A stretch of DNA of 13,699 nt from JBGRQB01 sp041725875 (GCA_041725875.1 JBGRQB010000120.1:1-13699); one strand, 5' to 3'. Numbered from the stretch's first letter, positions 6,036-13,592 are shown. A program made the numbers and translations. The notes: a model not told the origin generated them from the sequence alone.

Positions 6036-6578
6036 ATGAAAAAATTTATCTGTACAGTATGCGGATACGTTCACGAAGGTGACACACCTCCTGAAGTATG
6101 CCCAACCTGCGGGGTTGGACCTGACAAATTTGATGAACAAGCTGGTGAAATGGCTTGGGCAGACGAACACAGAATTGGCGTTGCCAAAGATGTAGATCCT
6201 GAAATTGTTGAAGGTCTTAAAGCAAACTTTGTTGGCGAGTGTACCGAAGTTGGTATGTACCTTGCAATGAGCAGACAGGCTGACAGAGAAGGTTATCCTG
6301 AAGTTGCAGAAGCTTACAAAAGAATAGCTTTTGAAGAAGCTGAACACGCAGCTAAATTTGCTGAATTGTTAGGCGAAGTTGTAACTGCCGATACTAAAAC
6401 CAATCTTCAGATGAGAGTTGATGCTGAATATGGTGCTTGTAAAGGTAAAAAAGATCTTGCAACAAAAGCTAAACAATTAAACCTTGATGCAATTCACGAT
6501 ACAGTACACGAAATGTGTAAAGATGAAGCTCGTCACGGACAAGCATTTGCAGGATTGCTAAAAAGATATTTTGGTTAA
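6036..6578 (+). CDS. Reverse rubrerythrin (rubredoxin-first peroxidase)
   Basis: A 180-residue protein that reduces hydrogen peroxide at a di-iron site. The rubredoxin-like domain is N-terminal (residues 1-36), with Cys6, Cys9, Cys22 and Cys25 in CTVC and CPTC. The di-iron helix bundle follows, with likely ligands in GECTEV (Glu68, Glu71), FEEAEH (Glu101, His104), AEYGA (Glu131) and KDEARH (Glu164, His167). Classical rubrerythrin has the opposite domain order, so this is the reverse type known from Clostridium, often annotated NADH peroxidase. AGGAG precedes the ATG by a normal distance and the ferritin stop is 29 bases upstream. It is the last gene before a strong terminator. Electrons probably come from the rubredoxin and FNR of the same run. 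Confidence 0.95.
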   Translation: MKKFICTVCGYVHEGDTPPEVCPTCGVGPDKFDEQAGEMAWADEHRIGVAKDVDPEIVEGLKANFVGECTEVGMYLAMSRQADREGYPEVAEAYKRIAFEEAEHAAKFAELLGEVVTADTKTNLQMRVDAEYGACKGKKDLATKAKQLNLDAIHDTVHEMCKDEARHGQAFAGLLKRYFG

Positions 6579-6586
6579 AATTACAT

Positions 6587-6615
6587 TGTCCGGCTCTGCC
6601 GGACATTTTTATTTT
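6587..6615 (+). terminator. Intrinsic terminator after reverse rubrerythrin
   Basis: TGTCCGGC (6587-6594) and GCCGGACA (6598-6605) form a perfect 8-bp GC-rich stem with a three-base loop, followed directly by TTTTTATTTT (6606-6615). This is a strong rho-independent terminator and marks the end of the oxidative-stress gene run. Confidence 0.92.
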
Positions 6616-6639
6616 AAAAAATAAGATACAGTATCCAGT

Positions 6640-8010
6640 ATGGAAAATAAAAAATATGATGTGATTGTTATTGGCAGCGGTCCCGGAGGTGAAGGTGCCG
6701 CAATGAAATCAAGAAAGGAAGGGAAAAGGGTAGCAGTTGTTGATGAAAATCTTTTGGTTGGCGGCAGCTGTACACATAAAGGAACAATTCCCAGTAAAGC
6801 TCTCAGACACGCAGTTTCTCATATGGCAGATTCAGGAAACTTTAGAAATTACAGTTTTCAGGATATGCTTAAAAGTGCCGAACAGGTAATTGAAAAACAG
6901 GTTAAAATGCGTCACAGTTTTTATGACAGAAACTATGTTGACATTATAACAGGCAGAGCAAGATTTACTAATGCAAATACAATTGAAGTTGAAACTCCTA
7001 ACGACGGTATTGAGCAATATAAAGCTGAAAAGTTTGTTATTGCAACAGGTGCGCGTCCTTATCACCCTGAAGATATAGATTTTACTCATCCGAGAATTCT
7101 CGACAGTGATACTGTTCTGAACGTTAAAGATCATCCGATGAAAGTTATTATATACGGAGCCGGAGTAATCGGGTGTGAATATGCTTCGATATTAAGAAGA
7201 ATGAACATAAAAATTAATATCATAAACAGTTACGATAAACTTTTATCATTTTTGGATGATGAAATAATAGATGCTTTAAGTTATCATCTTCGTGAAAACG
7301 GAATTACTATTCGTCATAACGAGACTTACGAAAAGATAGAAGCCGACGACGAAAAAGCAACTGTTTATCTGCAATCTAATAAACAAATTACCGCAGATTA
7401 TGTTTTGTTTACTCAGGGTCGTACAGGAAATTCCAACAATATGGGATTGGAAGAAATTGGAATTGAAATTGACGGCAGAGGATATATTAAAGTAAATGAG
7501 TTTTACCAGACAGCACTTCCGCACATTTATGCTGTTGGTGATGTTGTTGGTTATCCGAGTCTGGCAAGCGCAGCTTACGACCAGGGACGATTTGCCGGTA
7601 AACACCTTGTAAGCGGAACCTGTACACACCGACTTGTAGAACATATTCCTACGGGAATTTATACAATTCCGGAAATCAGTTCTATTGGTTACTCAGAAAA
7701 AGAACTTACTGAAAAAGCAATTCCTTATGAAGTGGGACAATCATTCTTCAAACATTTGGCACGTGCGCAAATTACCGGTAATACTGAGGGAATGCTTAAA
7801 ATACTTTTTCACAGAGAAACTATGGAGATACTTGGTATCCATTGTTTTGGTGCTTACGCTGCAGAAATTATTCACATTGGTCAGGTAGTAATGTCGCAAA
7901 AAGGTGAAGCAAATCATCTTGAGTATTTTACAAGTACAACATTTAATTATCCTACAATGGCAGAAGCTTACCGCGTTGCTGCCCTTAACGGATTAAACAG
8001 ATTAAAATAA
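6640..8010 (+). CDS. sthA: Soluble pyridine nucleotide transhydrogenase
   Basis: A 456-residue cytoplasmic FAD protein that exchanges reducing equivalents between NADPH and NAD+. It follows SthA along its whole length: FAD motif GSGPGGEGAAM (12-22), the GGSCTHKGTIPSKAL segment with a single cysteine (Cys44) instead of the redox CxxxxC of lipoamide or glutathione reductases, NAD(P) motif GAGVIGCEYAS (173-183), GDVVGYPSLASAAYDQGR (300-317) and the C-terminal FNYPTMAEAYRVAALNGLNRL. SthA is best known in gammaproteobacteria and some actinobacteria. The ATG at 6640 has no good Shine-Dalgarno. The gene lies 24 bases past the preceding terminator, so its promoter must be weak, non-canonical or absent. 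It could adjust NADPH supply for the peroxide system. Confidence 0.95.
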   Translation: MENKKYDVIVIGSGPGGEGAAMKSRKEGKRVAVVDENLLVGGSCTHKGTIPSKALRHAVSHMADSGNFRNYSFQDMLKSAEQVIEKQVKMRHSFYDRNYVDIITGRARFTNANTIEVETPNDGIEQYKAEKFVIATGARPYHPEDIDFTHPRILDSDTVLNVKDHPMKVIIYGAGVIGCEYASILRRMNIKINIINSYDKLLSFLDDEIIDALSYHLRENGITIRHNETYEKIEADDEKATVYLQSNKQITADYVLFTQGRTGNSNNMGLEEIGIEIDGRGYIKVNEFYQTALPHIYAVGDVVGYPSLASAAYDQGRFAGKHLVSGTCTHRLVEHIPTGIYTIPEISSIGYSEKELTEKAIPYEVGQSFFKHLARAQITGNTEGMLKILFHRETMEILGIHCFGAYAAEIIHIGQVVMSQKGEANHLEYFTSTTFNYPTMAEAYRVAALNGLNRLK

Positions 8011-8018
8011 ATTTTCCA

Positions 8019-8045
8019 TACACTCCGTTGAAATGACGGAGTGTA
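8019..8045. terminator. Hairpin between convergent genes
   Basis: TACACTCCGT (8019-8028) and ACGGAGTGTA (8036-8045) form a perfect 10-bp stem with a 7-base loop, nine bases after the sthA stop and 16 bases before the 3' end of the minus-strand operon. There is no real T-run on the plus side, and the minus side continues as GGAAAATTT. It probably serves both directions as a terminator, if a weak one. Confidence 0.65.
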
Positions 8046-8061
8046 ACCTTATTAAACATTT

Positions 8062-8556
8062 CTAAATTATTCTTTTCAAAACAGATTTAATAATTACCTT
8101 GTGAAAAGGTTTGATTATAGTGAAATACAGCTTCCCGCCAAAGTTGTTAAACTTTACAAGTGTTGTTAAATGAACCAAAGTCTTTTCACTATCTTTCTCA
8201 AGTAAAACAGAAGCCCGAAAATTTAAATGCTTATCATTTTCAGCCATTACAATTTCATTTTCGTTTCTGTTAATAACAGTAAAAACAACTGCTCTTGATC
8301 CGACCGGATAATAATCGAGGAACTGTAAATCTTTTTTCCCTCCGGTTTTCAGACCAAAAATTTTTACAATTGAATTTCTTAAAACCAAAAGAAAAACTAT
8401 CCAGCCCGGGAGTTTGAAAATTTTTGAAGTAATATTATCAACCGTGTCATCAAGTTTTGTTTCAACTGTAAACAGATCGCAGTAGTTATAATTTTCAAAA
8501 TCTTTTGTTACAAGAGATTTCTCAGGCGGAACTGCAGAAAATTTTATTTTGCTCAT
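8062..8556 (-). CDS. DUF2867 family protein
   Basis: A 164-residue protein of the DUF2867 family. The recognisable core is DYYPVGSRAVVFTVI, then NEIVMAENDKHLNFRASVLL, then VKFNNFGGKLYFTIIKPFHK near the C-terminus. A hydrophobic stretch (GWIVFLLVLRNSIVKIFGL) in the first half resembles an amphipathic lipid-facing segment or a buried helix rather than a clear membrane anchor. The family has no established function that I know; the fold may be a START-like ligand-binding sheet, which is inference. AGGAA lies about eight bases before the ATG, inside the end of the upstream gene. The two genes are three bases apart and surely co-transcribed. Confidence 0.8.
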   Translation of the reverse strand: MSKIKFSAVPPEKSLVTKDFENYNYCDLFTVETKLDDTVDNITSKIFKLPGWIVFLLVLRNSIVKIFGLKTGGKKDLQFLDYYPVGSRAVVFTVINRNENEIVMAENDKHLNFRASVLLEKDSEKTLVHLTTLVKFNNFGGKLYFTIIKPFHKVIIKSVLKRII

Positions 8557-8559
8557 AAT

Positions 8560-9210
8560 TTATATTCCTGCATTTTTCATAAAAGCTTCAAGTTTTTTTG
8601 GATCGAGTTTACCATTTGTGCGAACACCGCTGCATAAATCTAATCCGTACGGCTGAACCACATCCAGTGCCTCTTTAACATTTTCGGGATTTAATCCTCC
8701 GGCAAGAAATACCGGCACTTTTGATGCATCTACAATTTTTCTGCTTAAATGCCAGTTATGAGTTTTTCCGGTTCCTCCCAAGACTTTAACTTTGAGAGCC
8801 GGATTGCCGCTGTCGAGCAAAAAAGCATCAACTTCTTCGGATAGTTTTACTGCTTCTTCAACAGATTTTTCATCAATAACGTGGAGCACCTGGACAAGTT
8901 TTACTCCGGGCAAAGCTTTTTTTATTTCAGAGTAAGAGCCTTCAGAAAGGGAATCAACAATTTGTATTGTGTTGGTTCCGGTTCTTGAATGATGTTCAAT
9001 TATATTTTTTGCTCCGGTTTCGCTGGTAAGAAGAAAAGTAGCAACAGGCGGAGGAACAATCCGGGCAATTTCACGTATCAGGTGATCACTTATTATTCCG
9101 GGTCCGCTGGGCATATTGCCTACTAATCCCAGTGCAGAAGCGCCTGAGTCTATTGCCGTTTTTGCTTCTTCAACAGAACTGATACAACATATTTTTACTT
9201 TGGGTCTCAT
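8560..9210 (-). CDS. trpF: TrpF-like phosphoribosylanthranilate isomerase homologue
   Basis: A 216-residue TIM barrel of the TrpF family, which isomerises phosphoribosylanthranilate in tryptophan synthesis. Matching parts are KICCI at 6-10 with Cys8 as the catalytic base equivalent, LLDSG with Asp133 as the acid equivalent, GGTGKTHNW (145-153) and the phosphate-binding LAGGLNPENV (169-178) with SGVRTNGKLD (194-203). Unlike typical TrpF (FxxxSPRxI), the early substrate loop is GNMPSGPGII (31-40), without the arginine thought to hold the anthranilate group. No other trp gene is nearby; the partner is a DUF2867 gene three bases downstream. It may be a genuine but divergent TrpF or a paralogue with another substrate. 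No Shine-Dalgarno precedes the ATG. Confidence 0.8.
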   Translation of the reverse strand: MRPKVKICCISSVEEAKTAIDSGASALGLVGNMPSGPGIISDHLIREIARIVPPPVATFLLTSETGAKNIIEHHSRTGTNTIQIVDSLSEGSYSEIKKALPGVKLVQVLHVIDEKSVEEAVKLSEEVDAFLLDSGNPALKVKVLGGTGKTHNWHLSRKIVDASKVPVFLAGGLNPENVKEALDVVQPYGLDLCSGVRTNGKLDPKKLEAFMKNAGI

Positions 9211-9295
9211 AACTACATTTGATTATTTTACAATTATCGTATACCGCAATTTTACACTCTTTTTATGAATATCAAAATATTTTTAAGAAAATTAC

Positions 9296-9322
9296 AATTT
9301 GTTCTATGAAATAGAACAAATT
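9296..9322. promoter_or_regulatory. Operator 1: perfect 12-3-12 inverted repeat
   Basis: AATTTGTTCTAT (9296-9307) and ATAGAACAAATT (9311-9322) are perfect reverse complements around GAA. The core TTCTAT-N3-ATAGAA recurs at 9344-9358. It lies between the divergent minus-strand operon and padR, and is probably a binding site for the PadR protein encoded at 9375. A weak promoter-like pair TTGTTC (9299-9304) and TATGTG (9322-9327) with 17-base spacing overlaps it. Confidence 0.75.
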
Positions 9323-9343
9323 ATGTGTAAGTTTCGTCATAAG

Positions 9344-9358
9344 TTCTATAAAATAGAA
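9344..9358. promoter_or_regulatory. Operator 2: second copy of TTCTAT-N3-ATAGAA
   Basis: TTCTAT (9344-9349) and ATAGAA (9353-9358) flank AAA, repeating the core of operator 1. The two dyad centres (9309 and 9351) are 42 bp apart, close to four helical turns, so both sites face the same side of the DNA. It ends 16 bases before the padR ATG, where a bound dimer would block transcription or early elongation. Confidence 0.75.
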
Positions 9359-9374
9359 GATATAAGGTAAAGAG

Positions 9375-9686
9375 ATGAAATTTTTGTCCAGATCAGAAGA
9401 ACTGGTTTTGATGATGATATCAAAAGTTGAAGGTGATGTTTACGGTGTTTTGCTAAAAGAACATCTTGAAAAAGTTACGGGAAAGTATTGGTCGATAGGC
9501 TCTGTTTATGTTCCTCTTGACAGACTTGAAAGCAAGGGATTTGTAAAATCTTATACAGGAGAAGCGAGTTCTAAAAGAGGAGGACGTTCCAAAAGATTAT
9601 ATGAAATTACTGATGAAGGAAGACAACAGCTTACAGAAGCACAATCACTCTATGAAAAAATGGCCAGCTACCAGCCTTTAGTATAG
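9375..9686 (+). CDS. PadR-family transcriptional regulator
   Basis: A 103-residue winged-helix repressor of the short (PadR-s2-like) type. Recognisable are LSRSEELVLMMI at the start, GDVYGVLLKEHLEKVTGKYWSIGSVYVPLDRLESKGFV-type helix-turn-helix sequence across residues 20-55 (given here as pattern), and the wing RGGRSKRLYEITDEGRQQL. The C-terminal dimerisation helix is short, as in members that control FtsX-type permeases. AAGGT (9364-9368) is six bases before the ATG. The permease gene begins 10 bases after the stop, so the two form an operon. Autoregulation through the two palindromes upstream is inferred. The inducer is unknown. Confidence 0.92.
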   Translation: MKFLSRSEELVLMMISKVEGDVYGVLLKEHLEKVTGKYWSIGSVYVPLDRLESKGFVKSYTGEASSKRGGRSKRLYEITDEGRQQLTEAQSLYEKMASYQPLV

Positions 9687-9696
9687 GAATGAGTGA

Positions 9697-12252
9697 ATGG
9701 ATTTTATCTATAACATATTAAAATTTTTACTTCGTGATTTTCTTCATCCTGAGGAGATGGCAGGAGATATTTGTGAAGTTCACGAGTATACAATAGAAAA
9801 GGAAGGGAAGGTAACAGCATATTTATTGTTGTTCCGACAGATTATGGGTCTGTCGGCAAAATATATTAAAAACTCATTATTTGGGGGAGTACATATGTTC
9901 AGCAGTTATTTTAAAACCGGAATCCGACAGTTAAAAAAGGAGAAACTGCAATCTGCAATTAATGTTTTCGGATTGGCAATCGGGTTAATATCAGCAATGC
10001 TGGTTACGGTTTTTATTCATTATGAAGTGAGTTACGACAAATTTCACAATGATTCTGAGAGAATAGTAAGAATTATTACGCAATCTAAAAATGAAAGCTC
10101 TATGGATGAGAGAACTGCTCTCACAATGGCTCAATTGAAAGAAGCAATTGAGCAAGTTGAAGGAGTAAAATATTCAACACATTTGTTTCGGTATACAAAA
10201 GCTGAATTGGAATCAGGCGACAAAAAATTTACCGATCTTACTTCATTTTATACTGATCACGATTTTTTTGAAGTCTTTGATTTCAAAGTATTGCATGGAG
10301 AGAAGAAGGAGTTTTTAAAAACACCGGAATCACTTGTATTGAGCGAAAGCATTGCCAGAACGCTTTTCGGAACTACAGCTGTTCTTGGAGAAGTGTTAAA
10401 AATTGGAAAATCTACTTTTAAAATTGAAGGCGTTGTAGAAGATGCTCCGGGTAATTCACATTTCAGTTACGACTTTTTTATATCAAAAAAGAATCTTGAA
10501 TGGATTTTTCAGCAAAGAAGTAATGAGGTATACACATATTTTTCTGTGAAAGAGGGCTTTGATGTAAAATCTGTAACCGACGATGTGAAACCTATTTGTG
10601 ATCTGTTATATAAACCGCGAGAAGAAAGAGGATATAAAGCCGTTGTTGCTTTTCAGATGCTTGAAGATATTCATCTTTATTCTTCTGATTTAGGTTACAA
10701 AATAGGAATTCACGGGAATATAAATAACATATATATATTATCAATTTTTCCGTTTGCGTTACTGATTATTGTTTCTATCAATTTTATTAATCTGCTTACT
10801 GCCAGATCGCAGGGAAGATTAAAGGAAACAGGATTACGAAAAGTTATAGGCGCCAACAGATCGAGCCTGATTGTTCAGTTTTTAAGTGAATCGACAGTTA
10901 TTGCTGTCAGTGCAGCAGTGATTGGTGTAGTTGTTTTTTATCTGATTCTGGATAGCTTTGCTTTAATAACGGGTAAAGATTTAAGTGTTTATTATGGCTG
11001 GTGGCCTTTAATTACTGGTGGGTTTTTGACAATCGCTCTGGCAACAGGAGTTTTATCGGCAATATATCCGGGAATAAAAGTTTCCAAAGAAACAGCTACC
11101 AGTCTGCTCAATAACTCAAGAAGTGTAAAGAAAAAGAATTCACTTATGCGGGGAACAGTGATAGTTCAGTTTGTAATAGTTATTGTTTTAATTACATCTG
11201 TGAAAGTTATTAACAGTCAGTACAGCTTTGCCAAAAACATAGATCCCGGATTTAACAGAGAAGAGGTTTTCTATTTTTCAATTTCTTCTATTAAGAATTT
11301 TGATCTTCTTAAAGAAAATCTTTTACAACATTCAGGAGTTTTAAGTGTGGCCGGTTCGCAAAGTGTCCCGGGGGAAAGACGCAGCGGACAAATTTTAAAA
11401 GAGTTTGATAGCCGTACTCTTGAAAAGAAAGTGGAAATATATGAAAACAGAGTACGTTACGGATTTACAGATACTTACCAGATTGAAATACTTGCCGGCA
11501 GAGGATTTAATGAAAATTCATTCAATTCCGGAGGCAGAGAAGTGGTTATCAATGAAGAGCTTTTATCTTATCTTGGGGTTTCTGCCGAAGAAGCAATAGG
11601 ACGCGAAATTGTATATAACAGAAAAGCTAAAATAGTAGGGGTGATGAAAAACTACCACTATTTTTCACTTCACGAAAAAATAGAACCGATGCTCTTGAGT
11701 TCATATACAAAAGCTACATATACAATGTCTGTCAGATTTAAATCAGAACAGATACGCGATGTATTAAAACACACAGAGAATGTTTTGAAAGGGGTGGAAA
11801 AAGCTTCTACTTTTAAGTATGACTATCTTGATGAAAAATTTGCTCAGATGTATGAAACTGAAGAGAAGAATCATCAGGTTGTTTTTTATGCCACAATTAC
11901 ATCTATAATTTTATCTGTTGCAGGTTTGTTTGCTCTTACGCTCTTTACTGTTATTCAAAAAACAAAAGAAATTGGGGTAAGAAAAGTAATGGGCGCTTCT
12001 GCCTGGCAGGTTAATTTTCTCTTGTTAAAAGGATTTTTGCAATGGGTTGTAGTTGCAAATGTTATTGCTGTTCCTCTGGCATATTATGTTATGTCAAAAT
12101 GGCTTGAGAGTTTTGCCTATAAAATTGAACTAAATCCCTGGTATTTTGTTTTTGCCGGATTTACAAGCCTAATAATAGCAGCCGGAACAATTATTTATCA
12201 CACTACAAAAGCCGCATCAATGAATCCTGTGGATTCAATTAAATATGAATAA
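9697..12252 (+). CDS. MacB/FtsX-type ABC transporter permease with N-terminal prefix
   Basis: An 851-residue inner-membrane protein with two tandem MacB_PCD-FtsX units. Residues 1-65 are a soluble prefix segment (FLLRDFLHPEEMAGDICEVHE) of the 'permease prefix' kind. Likely membrane helices are 88-109, 345-367, 396-418 and 437-458 in unit one, then 485-504, 729-752, 780-800 and 814-834 in unit two. The large stretches 110-344 and 505-728 would be extracytoplasmic. Each FtsX part carries the hallmark after its first helix: GLRKVIGA (379-386) and GVRKVMGA (760-767). These proteins work with a separate MacB/LolD-type ATPase, which is not in the window. AGGA overlaps the padR stop just before the ATG. 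The family exports peptides, lipids or antibiotics; the cargo is unknown. Confidence 0.9.
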   Translation: MDFIYNILKFLLRDFLHPEEMAGDICEVHEYTIEKEGKVTAYLLLFRQIMGLSAKYIKNSLFGGVHMFSSYFKTGIRQLKKEKLQSAINVFGLAIGLISAMLVTVFIHYEVSYDKFHNDSERIVRIITQSKNESSMDERTALTMAQLKEAIEQVEGVKYSTHLFRYTKAELESGDKKFTDLTSFYTDHDFFEVFDFKVLHGEKKEFLKTPESLVLSESIARTLFGTTAVLGEVLKIGKSTFKIEGVVEDAPGNSHFSYDFFISKKNLEWIFQQRSNEVYTYFSVKEGFDVKSVTDDVKPICDLLYKPREERGYKAVVAFQMLEDIHLYSSDLGYKIGIHGNINNIYILSIFPFALLIIVSINFINLLTARSQGRLKETGLRKVIGANRSSLIVQFLSESTVIAVSAAVIGVVVFYLILDSFALITGKDLSVYYGWWPLITGGFLTIALATGVLSAIYPGIKVSKETATSLLNNSRSVKKKNSLMRGTVIVQFVIVIVLITSVKVINSQYSFAKNIDPGFNREEVFYFSISSIKNFDLLKENLLQHSGVLSVAGSQSVPGERRSGQILKEFDSRTLEKKVEIYENRVRYGFTDTYQIEILAGRGFNENSFNSGGREVVINEELLSYLGVSAEEAIGREIVYNRKAKIVGVMKNYHYFSLHEKIEPMLLSSYTKATYTMSVRFKSEQIRDVLKHTENVLKGVEKASTFKYDYLDEKFAQMYETEEKNHQVVFYATITSIILSVAGLFALTLFTVIQKTKEIGVRKVMGASAWQVNFLLLKGFLQWVVVANVIAVPLAYYVMSKWLESFAYKIELNPWYFVFAGFTSLIIAAGTIIYHTTKAASMNPVDSIKYE

Positions 12253-12264
12253 TTTATAGTACTA

Positions 12265-12299
12265 ATCAGACACAAATCTCAACAGGGTTTGTGTCTGAT
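12265..12299 (+). terminator. Stem-loop after the permease gene
   Basis: ATCAGACACAAA (12265-12276) and TTTGTGTCTGAT (12288-12299) form a perfect 12-bp stem with an 11-base loop, 12 bases after the permease stop. It is followed by ATACCCC rather than a T-run, so it may act as a rho-independent-like or RNase-protecting 3' end. The next 140 bases to the following gene show no clear promoter. Confidence 0.6.
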
Positions 12300-12421
12300 A
12301 TACCCCAATTGTATCTCCTTCTATACTATCAGTGTACAAAAATTTATGCATAGCATATTTCCGACTGTCATTATAAATTTGAAACAGGCAAATTAAAGCG
12401 GCACGCAGTTTGAAAGTCAGG

Positions 12422-12434
12422 TTTGATTATCAAA
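12422..12434. promoter_or_regulatory. Palindrome abutting a Shine-Dalgarno
   Basis: TTTGAT-T-ATCAAA is a perfect 6-1-6 inverted repeat whose right arm runs into the AAAGGAGG ribosome binding site (12432-12439). It could be an operator or a small translational-control hairpin for the microprotein gene that follows. The one-base spacer favours a protein-binding site over an RNA hairpin. Confidence 0.3.
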
Positions 12435-12443
12435 GGAGGTAAT

Positions 12444-12569
12444 ATGAGTTCAGAATCAGTTAAAATCAGGGAGTCATTTAACTACGAAATAAACCACAGA
12501 TTAAGGGTAAGAATTATTAATTTGTTTCTTCTGTTTTCAGGGGTACTTGCATATTTTTATTACTTATAG
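12444..12569 (+). CDS. 41-residue single-pass membrane microprotein
   Basis: A very short gene preceded by AAAGGAGG (12432-12439), the best ribosome binding site in the window, four bases before the ATG. The protein begins MSSESVKIRESFNYEINHRL, a polar half, then RVR, then a hydrophobic stretch INLFLLFSGVLAYFYYL that reaches the C-terminus (about 25-41). Positive charges before the helix predict a cytoplasmic N-terminus. I do not recognise a family. Its stop is 51 bases before the TPR gene start, so the two may be co-transcribed. The perfect ribosome binding site and clean topology make it credible, but it needs homologues to be certain. Confidence 0.6.
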   Translation: MSSESVKIRESFNYEINHRLRVRIINLFLLFSGVLAYFYYL

Positions 12570-12620
12570 GGAACAATTTAACGGGAGATTTGTTGAAAAT
12601 CGAAATAATTGGAGATTATG

Positions 12621-13592
12621 ATGAAAAAAAGTTTTCACTTAGTTGTCCTTATTCTGCTCCTTTTCACTTCGGTTTTGGCTAATGAAAGTATAGAAAAAGC
12701 CAAAAAATATATGGAGAAAAAGGAATTTGCAGAGGCAAAGCAGATTCTTGAAAAAATAATTGCCAAAGATGAACAGAACCATGAAGCTTTTTATAATCTG
12801 GCGCAGGTTTATCTGGCTGAATGGAATTTGGATAAAGCAACAGAATATGCAGAAAGAGCTGTTGAAATTGCAGAAGAAACGCCAGATTACCATTTCCTTC
12901 TCGGAAGAATTTACGGTTACGATGCGCGCAATGCAAGTATTTTCAGAAAACCATTTCTAGCAAAAGATTGTAAAAATGCTTTTTTAAGAACTCTGGAACT
13001 GGACCCGAATCATCTTGACGGAAATATGGGGCTGGCAGAATTTATGTTTTATGCTCCGGGAATTGCAGGTGGCGATAAAGAAGAGGCTGTAAAGCTCGCA
13101 GAAAAAGTTATTTCAATTGATGAAGCATCGGGTTTAAATCTCCTTATAAAATATCAGCTTGATGACGGAAAAATTGAAGAAGCAAAAAAGGGAATTGACA
13201 GACTCATTGAACTTGATGAAATAAGAGGAAGATTAAGATTGCTTGGTTATCTCTATATTGAAAAAGATACCACAGGAATTATGAATGAGTTTGTAACTCT
13301 TGAAACACTAATTGGCGAAAACAGTGATTATTTCTGGTTCTACAACAGATATGGAAATGCTTTATTAAAACTTGGCAATCCTGAAGAAGCACTCAATAAA
13401 TTTAAAACTTTAGTAAAGCTTTCTCCAAAACTTGCCTTTGGGTATAACAGTCTGGGCAACGCATATTTTGAACTTAAAAACTATGATGAAGCATTAAAAC
13501 AATATAAAAAGGCTTTGGAAATTGATCCTGATTTTGATGATGCAGAGGACAGGATAGATGAAATTGAAGATATATTAGAAAATAATAGTTGA
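12621..13592 (+). CDS. Exported tetratricopeptide-repeat protein
   Basis: A 323-residue protein with a signal peptide (MKKSFHLVVLILLLFTSVLA, cleavage likely after Ala20) and TPR repeats. Clear TPR helices lie at about 22-53, 55-87, 238-270 and 272-304, including YNSLGNAYFELKNYDEAL; the middle (90-235) has degenerate repeats around ALLFLR-like and AEKVISIDEAS segments. The C-terminus is acidic (DAEDRIDEIEDILENN). GGAG (12611-12614) is six bases before the ATG at 12621; ATG 12618 and TTG 12609 are possible but too close to or overlapping that site. TPR proteins act as scaffolds; a periplasmic location is expected as there is no lipobox. A strong terminator follows. Specific function unknown. 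Confidence 0.85.
   Translation: MKKSFHLVVLILLLFTSVLANESIEKAKKYMEKKEFAEAKQILEKIIAKDEQNHEAFYNLAQVYLAEWNLDKATEYAERAVEIAEETPDYHFLLGRIYGYDARNASIFRKPFLAKDCKNAFLRTLELDPNHLDGNMGLAEFMFYAPGIAGGDKEEAVKLAEKVISIDEASGLNLLIKYQLDDGKIEEAKKGIDRLIELDEIRGRLRLLGYLYIEKDTTGIMNEFVTLETLIGENSDYFWFYNRYGNALLKLGNPEEALNKFKTLVKLSPKLAFGYNSLGNAYFELKNYDEALKQYKKALEIDPDFDDAEDRIDEIEDILENNS

Noticed and set aside
6003..6347. Minus-strand open frame opposite reverse rubrerythrin
   Set aside because: Shadow of the rubrerythrin coding strand; no ribosome binding site and no recognisable domain.
7276..7644. Minus-strand open frame of 122 codons opposite sthA
   Set aside because: Antisense to a fully conserved enzyme gene; composition is that of a reversed coding strand.
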